A DNA stretch of 7,813 nucleotides from Acidobacteriaceae bacterium (GTDB taxonomy: Bacteria; Acidobacteriota; Terriglobia; Terriglobales; Acidobacteriaceae). Of the stretch, positions 1 through 5,831 are shown one piece after another (the first letter of the stretch is position 1; every line of letters starts with the position of its first letter). The notes beneath the pieces are model-generated. The model ran no database searches and had not been told where the DNA came from. It saw only the letters and a list, made by a program, of their open reading frames with translations. The DNA lies in the NCBI GenBank assembly GCA_003166055.1, contig PMWR01000627.1, positions 4,013 to 11,825 on the forward strand, read 5' to 3'. Made by a program: the position numbers and the translations under genes.

Positions 1-130
1 CGTCGAAGACCTGGGCCTGGAGCACGGGCCCGGCAAACGAGACACACACCAGCGCACAAGGAAGAACGACGAAAGACAACACACCAAGATGGATCAGACC
101 GGCAGAAATGCGGCGAGCAAGAGAGTGCAT
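1..130 (-). CDS. N-terminus of an exported protein, cut by the window edge
   Basis: Reading leftward from an ATG at 130, the frame stays open for 43 codons to the window edge. The peptide begins MHSLARRISAG, a positively charged n-region. A long hydrophobic stretch follows (about residues 12-36, containing LIHLGVLSFVVLPCALVCV), then a probable signal peptidase I site after LQA (residues 37-39), before QVFD. A Shine-Dalgarno-like GGAG lies at 139-136, 5 nt before the ATG, which supports this start. Only the signal peptide and a few mature residues are visible, so the function cannot be told. Exported acidobacterial proteins of many kinds, including TonB-dependent receptors and secreted enzymes, begin like this. 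The inverted repeat pair at 255-312 lies upstream and could be part of its control region. Confidence 0.72.
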   Translation of the reverse strand, partial: MHSLARRISAGLIHLGVLSFVVLPCALVCVSFAGPVLQAQVFD

Positions 131-254
131 TCGGTCTCCAGTGGATTCGCTTTCACCCTACCACCCTGCAAGCCGGTCATTCCAGAGGATTCTCTTCTTG
201 AGGATAAGGATGCCAACCCGCGAACCACATCCCCAGGAGCCGCATGACGCTGGA

Positions 255-312
255 TGTATCGCCACCAAACCGTCAGTATTCAAGCAGCAATTTCCGGATT
301 GGCGGTGATACA
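255..312. repeat. Inverted pair of the dispersed 23-bp motif (copies E and A)
   Basis: Copy A reads on the plus strand at 290-312: ATTTCCGGATT followed by GGCGGTGATACA. Copy E reads on the minus strand from 277 to 255: ACTGACGGTTT followed by GGTGGCGATACA. They agree at 17 of 23 positions by hand alignment without gaps. They lie head to head with 12 nt between them, so the segment can fold on itself or bind a symmetric protein. Copy A matches copy B (3111-3133) at 19 of 23 positions. Copy A also sits inside a 31-codon plus-strand frame starting at an ATG at 244, which I do not consider a proven gene. The role is unknown; a divergent control element, a mobile-repeat relic or a coding relic are all possible. 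Confidence 0.55.
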
Positions 313-380
313 GGAGGAGTCCACGATTGCAGACGATAGGGGGCGCGCTCACGCGGGTTCTTCACGGGCGGATTTGGCTT

Positions 381-400
381 GATCCCCAGGCTTGGGGATC
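381..400. other. Perfect hairpin, possible terminator-like structure
   Basis: GATCCCCA (381-388) and TGGGGATC (393-400) are exact reverse complements separated by the 4-nt loop GGCT. The stem is strong. It lies between the end of the lipoprotein gene (579) and the next minus-strand gene (130), where a terminator would be useful. Neither strand shows a T-run directly after the stem, so it is not a classical intrinsic terminator. It could be a processing or transcript-end structure. Confidence 0.4.
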
Positions 401-578
401 TGGCTTCGTACTTAATCAGCCCTAATTGCCGGCTAGGACTCCCCGGCTGGCGAAACTCAGGCAAGGGTCATCGTTGCGGGTCATCCGACCGGAGCAACAC
501 CGAACTGAACAAGTCGCGACTTCGGAACACCGTAAACTTTCATCTGCTGTGACAGATTACCTGCAAGCGGATGGCAGT

Positions 579-2873
579 TCATGGCGAGACGGATTCCACC
601 AAAAGGACACCGTGCTCCGCCGCGACAGCGCGCATCGCATCGTACTCTGCCTCCTGCCTCTTCATGGTGATGGTTGACGAGATATAGCCGGGTTGCCAGA
701 CCTGCCACAAAATCCGCGTCCCCTGAGGGAACTCCGCAAGCTTGGTTCTCATCTGCGCTTCTGTCAATGCGGACGAAGCCAGCAGAGAGAATTCGACAGA
801 ATCCTCCTCCATCCAATTAGGCGTGACCTTGAGAGGGCCCTCGTTCCATTCGTCGAGCCAGTCCTGAACCTGAGCGCGCTGATTTTCGCTCACCGCAAGC
901 TCTTTGAGACGCGCGAGCTTCTGTGGTGTGCAGAGCCAGTTTGTGCCCCCGGCGAGCGCTGTGATGAGATTCTGTTCAGCGGTACCGTAGAAGCCTGGCG
1001 GGCTAGGGGCTGTGCCCAACTCATGTTGCTTTTGGCGGTGGGTCCAGTCGCGATGAAAGCGCTCTAGGCGCGCCCATAAAGCCGCCTCTGCTTCGGCTGA
1101 GCCCCAATAGCCAAGCGACTGGGCGGCATCCGCCATGATCGCCGGATTGTGGTTGTCAAGCGCACGAACCGCCACCGGTTGGAGTGCCGGAGGCAATTCG
1201 TCGAGGGAAAGGAAGATACTGCCGCGGCAATCCACCGTGCCTGTTTTTCTCTCTTGCAGCATCGCGACCTGCGCAGCTCCATACTCCTGGGCTACTCGAA
1301 GAAAGTACTGCAGGATAGAGTTCAGCTGCCAACATTCAATGTCGCCACCGCGCCTTTCAAAGACCTGCTTCATCTGCGGCAGAATACTCGTATCGCCGAA
1401 CTGGCCGATAAGCGCAAAATCGCTTCTCTGCTCAAACTCCCGCTCCAACCGGTCTTTCGAGACCGGGCCCCGTATGATGCGCTCGACGGCTGGTTGAAGT
1501 GCCGCAGTGCGGTCCTCAGGTTGGAGAAGGCCGAGAAGTTCGACCGTAGGCCCCCCGTGGCTCGCCTGGAGTTCGTTCAGGATCATTCGGCGCGCCGTTG
1601 GTGGGTCAAGCTGATTGATATGGCTAAGTACAGCGTCGCGAACGGTTGCGGCCCATGTGTGTGCTGCGGAAACCGGGCCGCCTGCCATCCGAATCAGGAT
1701 CGGCAGCATCGCCGGCACGTCGACGAGCGACCATCGGTTCGCAACGACCTCCTGCTGGCTTTTCAGAGGCAGATCATCCCAGGATGCGATGAGAACCGAA
1801 CGCGCTCTTGAAACGAACTCCGCGTCGTCGGCTTCGATAATCAACACGCCGAGTGCAGAGAGGGCGCGCGCCGGTCCCGTCTTGGCCGGAAGCGCTGCGA
1901 GCAGCCTGCGGCATTCCACCTTCAGCATCTCAAGTTCATGGTCTTTGCGCTTCTCGCTGAACTCATCGGAATTGCGTCCGTGATTCGGGTCGGTCGCAGA
2001 ATCAGACTGCGACCACTCGGCGTCCGAGTCGATCCCGAGCCAGACCATGTCGATCAGAAAATCCTCGCCGATGGCATGTTCCGGTGCCGCGACTTGCTCC
2101 TCAAGAGAGTGCAGAACAAGTTGTCGGTGGGGCGATCCGTAAAGCCCGAAAAAAAGTTCTTCCGACACGGGATCGTACCAATCTCTTCCAGTGAACAGCC
2201 GCGCCAATGCCACGTCCGACTCCTTTGAGTTGAGAAAACGAAGCCGGTGGGCCGCACTGAGCCGCAGCTCCACTGAGGAGTTGCCGCTCAGTATCTGGAA
2301 GAGGCCCTTCAACTGGTTGGCCTGCCACTCTGGCGACACCGGCTTCACGTCGAAATCCACGGTATTCGAGCGTGTGGTCTCGCTCTTGAAGGTCATCACA
2401 GTGTCATTCGTCTGCTTCACTGGGACAGGCCTCGGCATCACCCGATCGCTGATCACAAAGAGGCGATAGTGTCCCGGCGGCAGATTGAGGTACGCGTTCA
2501 GATCTGCGTGAATCACGATGGAATTCGGCCTGAGCGGCTCCGGCTCAAGGTCGCTTCCGCCTCCGCCATGCCATTGAACATAGTCGTGGAGCGGATCGGA
2601 GGCTTCGGGGACCACGCAATATCGTTCAAACCGTGAGCGGCCGATGTCGTTGTAGCGCTCCTTTTGCATCCAGAAGCGGTCCTGCGTTCTAGTGCTGAAG
2701 GAAAGTGAGAGCGAAATAATCTCGCCCTGCTCAAACGCCGTACGATCGGAATCAACTTTGACGACGAGTTGTACTTGCGAGGCGGAATACGGGACAGAAC
2801 AGGGATTGATCTCTGCGGCAGCGGAACAGGCCGCCAGCAGGAATGAAATCGCGATAAGCTTCGTGCCCGCCAT
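579..2873 (-). CDS. Large lipoprotein with HEAT-like helical region, function unknown
   Basis: The 764-residue product starts MAGTKLIAISFLLAACSAAA. It has a short basic n-region, a hydrophobic core and a lipobox LAAC with the lipidated cysteine at residue 16, so export and membrane anchoring are likely. Residues about 31-177 are rich in alternating hydrophobic residues and include a PGHYRLFVISDRV segment (about 133-145), suggesting a beta-sandwich. From about 180 to 620 the chain is strongly helical, with repeated patterns such as ELRLSAAHRLRFL and ALQPVAVRALDNHNPAIMAD that resemble HEAT/armadillo repeats. The C-terminal part contains a GYISSTITMKRQEAEYDAM segment near the end. No catalytic motif is recognised. 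Large paralogous families of this layout are, from memory, common in Acidobacteria. The start has only a weak ribosome site (GGCAAGA directly before the ATG), and no better in-frame start was found upstream. A CATAAT box at about 2903-2898 could be its -10 element. Coding confidence is high; function is unassigned. Confidence 0.88.
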   Translation of the reverse strand: MAGTKLIAISFLLAACSAAAEINPCSVPYSASQVQLVVKVDSDRTAFEQGEIISLSLSFSTRTQDRFWMQKERYNDIGRSRFERYCVVPEASDPLHDYVQWHGGGGSDLEPEPLRPNSIVIHADLNAYLNLPPGHYRLFVISDRVMPRPVPVKQTNDTVMTFKSETTRSNTVDFDVKPVSPEWQANQLKGLFQILSGNSSVELRLSAAHRLRFLNSKESDVALARLFTGRDWYDPVSEELFFGLYGSPHRQLVLHSLEEQVAAPEHAIGEDFLIDMVWLGIDSDAEWSQSDSATDPNHGRNSDEFSEKRKDHELEMLKVECRRLLAALPAKTGPARALSALGVLIIEADDAEFVSRARSVLIASWDDLPLKSQQEVVANRWSLVDVPAMLPILIRMAGGPVSAAHTWAATVRDAVLSHINQLDPPTARRMILNELQASHGGPTVELLGLLQPEDRTAALQPAVERIIRGPVSKDRLEREFEQRSDFALIGQFGDTSILPQMKQVFERRGGDIECWQLNSILQYFLRVAQEYGAAQVAMLQERKTGTVDCRGSIFLSLDELPPALQPVAVRALDNHNPAIMADAAQSLGYWGSAEAEAALWARLERFHRDWTHRQKQHELGTAPSPPGFYGTAEQNLITALAGGTNWLCTPQKLARLKELAVSENQRAQVQDWLDEWNEGPLKVTPNWMEEDSVEFSLLASSALTEAQMRTKLAEFPQGTRILWQVWQPGYISSTITMKRQEAEYDAMRAVAAEHGVLLVESVSP

Positions 2874-3157
2874 TCTTGCCGATCGAAAGAGTATGGACAG
2901 ATTATGCTCCTCGTCAGGTTGTTCCGTCGAAGCGGCCTTCTAAGAGAGGGCCGCTCGACTCCAAAATCGTTTCGGAGGAAGTGACTGAACCTACTCGTCT
3001 TAGACACCACGACGCCCGTCATTGTTCCCGAGTCCGCTCTAGCGAGCGTGTGGTCGCCGATTGGGAAGTTTCAAATGAGCCCGATCACCATGATCCAGCC
3101 AGCGGCCAAAACTTCCCCATAGGCGGTGATACACCCAAGGCGTGAGAACATGATGCG
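2874..3157. other. Divergent intergenic region
   Basis: This 284-bp gap lies between the lipoprotein gene (leftward) and the small gene at 3158 (rightward). A plus-strand 89-codon frame (2876-3145) and the upper part of a minus-strand frame cross it, but neither looks like a known protein and I treat them as chance. The region carries the inverted pair of the 23-bp motif at 3047-3133. Copy B ends only about 25 nt before the start at 3158. Confidence 0.5.
3047..3133. repeat. Inverted pair of the dispersed 23-bp motif (copies D and B)
   Basis: Copy B is on the plus strand at 3111-3133 (ACTTCCCCATA then GGCGGTGATACA). Copy D is on the minus strand, 3069 down to 3047 (ACTTCCCAATC then GGCGACCACACG). 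They match at 16 of 23 positions and are head to head with a 41-nt gap. The inner arms, 3054-3071 and 3109-3126, pair at 15 of 18 positions, so the transcript or single strand could form a long hairpin. Each copy points toward the gene it precedes (lipoprotein gene to the left, small gene to the right), which would fit a shared operator or promoter. That reading is inference. Confidence 0.55.
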
Positions 3158-3355
3158 ATGAGTGAGTATTCGGCGATGACAGTCAACGAACGCCTTTTCG
3201 TCTCCGGTCTTATGGGGGAGTGGGATCGGGCTGTGCAGCGCGAGGATCGCGAGAAACTTACGGAGCTGTTGGGGAAGGTGGAACTTGCGGATCAAGCAGC
3301 AACCATCGTCGACTCGGTTTTGGATCGAAAGAAGGAAGCACGCACTCGGACTTAA
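3158..3355 (+). CDS. Small conserved-looking hypothetical protein
   Basis: The 65-residue product has the core MTVNERLFVSGLMGEWDRAV, then a charged helix REDREKLTELLGKVELADQA, and ends in a lysine/arginine-rich tail. The order NERLFV-GL, acidic/aromatic helix, then a hydrophobic helix with a DQA segment resembles a family of short cytoplasmic hypothetical proteins seen in acidobacteria and proteobacteria, recalled from memory. Its function is not known to me. The first ATG at 3158 has no clear ribosome site; an internal ATG at 3176 (MTVNERLF) matches where I would expect the family to begin, so the protein may be 59 residues. It faces the hypothetical gene at 3407-3796, with 51 nt between their stops. 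The last residues (EARTRT) replace the longer family tail I would expect. Confidence 0.65.
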   Translation: MSEYSAMTVNERLFVSGLMGEWDRAVQREDREKLTELLGKVELADQAATIVDSVLDRKKEARTRT

Positions 3356-3406
3356 CGCCGATTTTCGAGTTCTGTCCGGTTAGGCGGTTCGCTCGGTTGG
3401 ATGATT

Positions 3407-3796
3407 TCAGCTCTTCTCAATTGCTGATAGGCGTGCAAGCAAGTTGCGAGAGATATCGACGGTGCTGCCTGTCCGGGTCTCGAACTCGTCGCCCAACCCT
3501 ACTCCATTGCAGACTTCGTTCAGGGCGTTGCAGATTATCCTCAGCTCGTCTGAAGCGAGTGCGACGCAGGTGCATTCTTCAATTACCAGACGGTCCGCTA
3601 CCAACCCGCTCTCTCCACCGGAGAATACATGTTGTCTGACATCGACCAGTTCTCCGGGTTTGAATGCCCACTCTTCATCGTCCGGCATATTGCCCAAAAC
3701 GCGAAAGGCTCCATCGTGTAATCGCTCCGCCGCGACGGGCCTCCAGACCGAGGTGCCCTCGCCCAACACTGGGATGTAAATAATCTCAGAATGCAT
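3407..3796 (-). CDS. Hypothetical protein, apparently two small domains joined
   Basis: The 129-residue product has two recognisable halves. Residues about 5-66 (IYIPVLGEGTSVWRPVAAER through the DDEEWAFKPGELV segment and SGGESGLVA) resemble a widespread small hypothetical family marked by VWRPV and a DEEWxFxPGxxV motif, probably a small beta-barrel. Residues about 72-125 (ECTCVALASDELRIICNALNEVCNG, given here in part, then DEFETRTGSTV and a final helix NLLARLSAIE) resemble a separate small family marked by NALNEVCNG and a following F-TR-G motif. Both resemblances are from memory. Function is unknown; it is cytoplasmic by the absence of a signal peptide. No good ribosome site precedes the ATG. 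An upstream frame ends inside this gene (TGA at 3788-3786), so translation may be coupled. Confidence 0.75.
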   Translation of the reverse strand: MHSEIIYIPVLGEGTSVWRPVAAERLHDGAFRVLGNMPDDEEWAFKPGELVDVRQHVFSGGESGLVADRLVIEECTCVALASDELRIICNALNEVCNGVGLGDEFETRTGSTVDISRNLLARLSAIEKS

Positions 3797-4001
3797 GGCA
3801 TGACTTTAGCAGTACGACCTTTGGCGGCATCGCTGGTGTGTCGTCGCCAACTCGGAAGTCACCCGGAGTCAATACCTTCTGTGAACCGGCAAGCAGATGC
3901 ATCTCGCCTTGCGCCAAACCGCCAATGCACTTGCCAAGCTAGATTTCGTAGGCCTCATGTAACTTGCCCCAAATGGCCTCCCACTTGTAATTCATTTGCA
4001 T
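3786..4001 (-). pseudogene. 71-codon frame broken by one amber stop, upstream of the 3407-3796 gene
   Basis: On the minus strand, an ATG at 4001 with GGGGGA seven nt upstream (4014-4009) opens a peptide containing MNYKWEAIWGKLHEAYEI. It meets a single TAG at 3941-3939. The same frame then continues without another stop for 50 codons to a TGA at 3788-3786, which overlaps the next gene's start by 11 nt. A second start, ATG at 3902 with AAGG four nt upstream, would give an intact 38-residue peptide from the downstream half, containing GDFRVGDDTPAMPPKVV. So this is either a decayed short gene, a short coupled gene (3902-3786), or chance. I do not recognise a family. The dispersed 23-bp motif (copy C) lies inside the downstream half. 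Confidence 0.3.
3837..3859 (-). repeat. Fifth copy of the dispersed 23-bp motif (copy C)
   Basis: Read on the minus strand from 3859 to 3837: ACTTCCGAGTT then GGCGACGACACA, followed by CC. It matches copy D at 18 of 23 and copy B at 16 of 23 positions. It lies 41 nt upstream of the start of the 3407-3796 gene, on the same strand. Unlike the other copies it has no clear inverted partner nearby. Confidence 0.5.
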
Positions 4002-4006
4002 TACAA
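3985..4006 (-). other. Small hairpin over a possible start codon
   Basis: TTGTAAT (3985-3991) and ATTACAA (4000-4006) are exact reverse complements with an 8-nt loop. On the minus strand the stem and loop contain both candidate ATG codons (4001 and 3995) of the interrupted 71-codon frame. It could limit access to that start, but a 7-bp AT-rich stem may also be chance. Confidence 0.3.
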
Positions 4007-4108
4007 ATTCCCCCAATGAACGCCCCTGCGCGCACCTCGCAGCGAATCCCGCGTCTCCCCATCGCATTTTCCTCAGGTGTTTTTGCCGATAATTAGCTTC
4101 CGAACGCG

Positions 4109-4124
4109 CACAATTGAAATTGTG
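4109..4124. other. 16-bp palindrome, operator-like
   Basis: CACAATT, two bases GA, then AATTGTG: two exact 7-bp half-sites. This is the size and symmetry expected of a binding site for a dimeric repressor, but no regulator gene or promoter is recognisable beside it. It stands alone in a gene-free region, so function is speculative. Confidence 0.3.
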
Positions 4125-4202
4125 AATGCGAAGCCACAAACCGGCGATCCAAAATCGGAGAGTTTGGGGGCGCTTTTGTGCGGTGCAAAAGGCGAATATA
4201 AG

Positions 4203-4307
4203 GCAAAGAAACTGCTTACCCCCCCCCTACCCCCCCCTCCCGGTTTCTATGAAAACAAACAACTTAGCCGAAAAACAATTTGACGCCCTAAGAAAACAAA
4301 GAAGTTA
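4203..4307. repeat. C-tract and A-rich repeat block
   Basis: Three related 16-mers occur at 4203-4218 (GCAAAGAAACTGCTTA), 4251-4266 (GAAAACAAACAACTTA) and 4292-4307 (GAAAACAAAGAAGTTA). The last two agree at 14 of 16 positions and are 41 nt apart; the first agrees with the second at 12 of 16. Between the first and second is a tract of nine C, TA, eight C, T, three C (4219-4241). Similar C-runs flanked by A-rich, AGTTA-ending units occur, as I recall, between genes in acidobacterial genomes. The role is unknown. The C-runs would be prone to slippage and on the other strand are G-runs able to form a quadruplex. Confidence 0.55.
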
Positions 4308-4386
4308 CGTATACCCCCTTTGCGGAAGAACCGGGGTTTTGAACCTGAAACAGGGCATTTTTGAGCAAGTGCGGGGTCAAGGACAC

Positions 4387-4479
4387 TCACCGCTTTCGCC
4401 AGCGCCGCCACAACAACAACGCCACCAGCAGAAAGAAAATGGCTCCGGCGGAGACGCGCACCCGTTCGACATGCTCCAT
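4387..4479 (-). CDS. 30-residue single-span membrane protein
   Basis: The frame starts at an ATG (4479) only 6 nt after the stop of the glycosyltransferase gene, with GAGG (4493-4490) nine nt... upstream overlapping the end of that gene. The product begins MEHVERVRVSAG, continues with a hydrophobic span AIFFLLVALLLW (about residues 13-24) and ends in the basic tail RRWRKR. The basic tail suggests an N-out, C-in orientation in the inner membrane. The layout, a tight downstream position and good spacing to a ribosome site, argues for a real gene co-transcribed with the glycosyltransferase. It could be a small partner or anchor for that enzyme; this is inference. No known family is recognised and the length is too short for confident assignment. 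Confidence 0.5.
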   Translation of the reverse strand: MEHVERVRVSAGAIFFLLVALLLWRRWRKR

Positions 4480-4485
4480 GGCCGG

Positions 4486-5256
4486 CTACCTCGTCTGCGA
4501 CGCGCTTCGGACGCCTTCGATCTTCTTGCTATAGCGTCCGCGCAGTGCATTCCAGCGGATGGTGCCAATGTCCTCAAGCATCCTCATGCCGTCTTTCAGG
4601 TAGCTCATGCGGGTGCGCTCGTCGTGTGCCCAGCTCACCGGAACCTCCACCACGCGGTAGCCGCGCTTGACAGCGATGAACAGAATCTCCGGATCGAATC
4701 CCCAGCCCTCGATGGTCTGCAATTGAAAAACGGTTTGCGCGGCGTCACGGGTGAAGGCCTTGAATCCGCACTGCGTATCGGCGAACCTGAGCCCCATCAC
4801 GGCGCGTGTAACGGCGTTGAAGCAGCGGCCGAAAAACTGCCGGTAAAGCGGCTGGCGGTGGGTCTGACGGCCCCGCTCCAGCCATCGCGAACCGATGGCG
4901 ATATCCGCACCGGCGGCGATAGCGGAAAACAGCAACTCCGCCTCCTCGATCGGCGCCGACAGGTCGGAGTCGGTGAACATGACCACTTCTCCGAGGGCCT
5001 GCAGAATGCCGTTGCGCACGCTGTAGCCTTTGCCGTGATTGCCGGGGTTTTCAACCAGCCGGACCTCCGGCGCATTGCGCGCAAACTCCCTCACCACCTC
5101 GGCGGTCGCATCCCGCGAGCCGTCGTTGACCACAATGATCTCCGTGGTCCAGCCTCTCGCCCGAACATACGACAGAACGGATCGGAGCGTCCTGAGGATG
5201 CGGGCGCTCTCGTTGTAGGCCGGAATTACGATGCTGTATTGCGGATGCTGCGTCAC
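4486..5256 (-). CDS. Family 2 glycosyltransferase, polyprenyl-phosphate hexose synthase type
   Basis: The 256-residue product has a GT-A fold of the kind found in dolichyl-phosphate glucosyl/mannosyltransferases (ALG5/DPM1-like), which move a sugar from a nucleotide donor to a lipid phosphate at the cytoplasmic face of the membrane. Visible motifs are YSIVIPAYNE (residues 7-16), VVNDGSRDAT with Asp45 (42-51), the metal-binding TDSDLSAPIEE (95-105), the DTQCGFKAF segment (160-168) and GWGFDPEIL (184-192). No strong membrane span is seen, so it is probably peripheral. I chose GTG at 5256, with GGAGG upstream (about 14 nt away), because it places the start six residues before the first strand. 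A TTG at 5319 with GGAA five nt upstream would add 21 residues of low-complexity sequence. The exact sugar and lipid cannot be read. It is followed closely by a 30-residue membrane protein and lies near a GT39-type enzyme. Confidence 0.9.
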   Translation of the reverse strand: MTQHPQYSIVIPAYNESARILRTLRSVLSYVRARGWTTEIIVVNDGSRDATAEVVREFARNAPEVRLVENPGNHGKGYSVRNGILQALGEVVMFTDSDLSAPIEEAELLFSAIAAGADIAIGSRWLERGRQTHRQPLYRQFFGRCFNAVTRAVMGLRFADTQCGFKAFTRDAAQTVFQLQTIEGWGFDPEILFIAVKRGYRVVEVPVSWAHDERTRMSYLKDGMRMLEDIGTIRWNALRGRYSKKIEGVRSASQTR

Positions 5257-5503
5257 GCCGGCAACCAACCCCTCCAACCCCTCGCATAGCTCCGGAATCG
5301 GCCGGGATTCGAGTCCCAAATCGCTTCCGGGAGACTCAGGACATCATATACGCCGGCGGCGAATTTGACCCAGCCAATCGGCGCTGGGGGCATTTTCCCG
5401 TGAGAGGTCTGATTGGAAAGGCCTTAAATCCGCAATGAGAGATTCTTTTTCACGCATTCGCAGGCAGAATCCGGTTATGCTGTGAGCGGAGGGTCTAAAG
5501 GAA

Positions 5504-5800
5504 ATGACAAAGGCAGACCTGGTGGAGAAGGTGACCCATTTGGGCGACCTGACGCGCCGCGATGGTGAGGTCATCGTTGAGACCATCTTTGGTTCCGTGA
5601 TCGGTGCTCTGCAGAGCGGTGACAAGATTGAGATTCGCGGCTTTGGGTCTTTTCGCATCCGCCAGCGCAATCCCCGCATCGGGCGCAACCCCAAGACCGG
5701 TGAGCGCGTGGAGGTCCCGGCCAAACGCGTGCCCTACTTCAAACCATCCAAGGAGCTTCGCGACCTGGTGAACCCGGGCGAGGCAGCAACCGCTTCGTAA
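5504..5800 (+). CDS. HU/IHF-family nucleoid DNA-binding protein
   Basis: The 98-residue product matches the usual length (about 90-100) of HU and IHF subunits, small dimeric proteins that bend DNA and organise the nucleoid. It begins MTKADLVEKV with the two N-terminal helices (about 3-38). The saddle follows with KIEIRGFGSFRIRQR (41-55), and the DNA-binding arm carries the signature GRNPKTGE (60-67), whose Pro63 is the residue that intercalates between bases. The C-terminal helix contains PYFKPSKELRDLVN (77-90), then a short flexible tail. I cannot separate HU from IHF by sequence alone. The start is supported by GGAGGG at 5488-5493, 10 nt before the ATG. It is transcribed away from the glycosyltransferase gene; a TTATGC at 5475-5480 could be a -10 box but no good -35 is seen. 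Confidence 0.95.
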   Translation: MTKADLVEKVTHLGDLTRRDGEVIVETIFGSVIGALQSGDKIEIRGFGSFRIRQRNPRIGRNPKTGERVEVPAKRVPYFKPSKELRDLVNPGEAATAS

Positions 5801-5831
5801 CCGGAATCGGCTCCATCGTCAATTAAAGGAT

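Larger units (their letters stand above)
131..578. other. Gene-poor gap between two minus-strand genes
   Basis: This 448-bp stretch separates the end of the large lipoprotein gene from the start of the exported-protein gene at 130. Short open frames on both strands show no family resemblance and I do not call them. It contains an inverted pair of the 23-bp dispersed repeat (255-277 and 290-312) and a perfect 8-bp-stem hairpin (381-400), both listed separately. I see nothing else recognisable between 401 and 578. Confidence 0.6.
4002..4386. other. Gene-free stretch with repeats and palindromes
   Basis: I see no credible gene here on either strand. The open frames show no conserved motif and run through low-complexity sequence. 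The stretch includes a 16-bp palindrome (4109-4124) and a C-tract/A-rich repeat block (4203-4307), listed separately. Its A-rich base composition differs clearly from the flanking genes. Confidence 0.55.

Noticed and set aside
255..312. CRISPR-like or toxin-antitoxin repeat array
   Set aside because: The motif copies are inverted, unevenly spaced and thousands of bases apart, with no regular spacers and no cas-like gene.
108..464. Several 60-70-codon frames on both strands in the left gap
   Set aside because: They overlap each other, lack ribosome sites and family motifs. The real coding signal here is the signal-peptide frame starting at 130 on the minus strand.
1149..1811. A 220-codon plus-strand frame inside the lipoprotein gene
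   Set aside because: It is the antisense shadow of the helical part of the lipoprotein gene and has no recognisable domain or ribosome site.
3350..3385. Integron attC-like ends (ACTTAAC and GTTAGGC) just after the small gene
   Set aside because: The two heptamers fit the loose attC end patterns, but they are only 36 bp apart overall, pair poorly between the ends, and no integrase or second cassette in the same orientation is visible.
4126..5289. A 387-codon open frame on the plus strand
   Set aside because: It lies antisense to the clear glycosyltransferase gene and begins in low-complexity C-rich sequence. Its peptide shows no family motif, whereas the opposite strand carries all the GT2 motifs in order.
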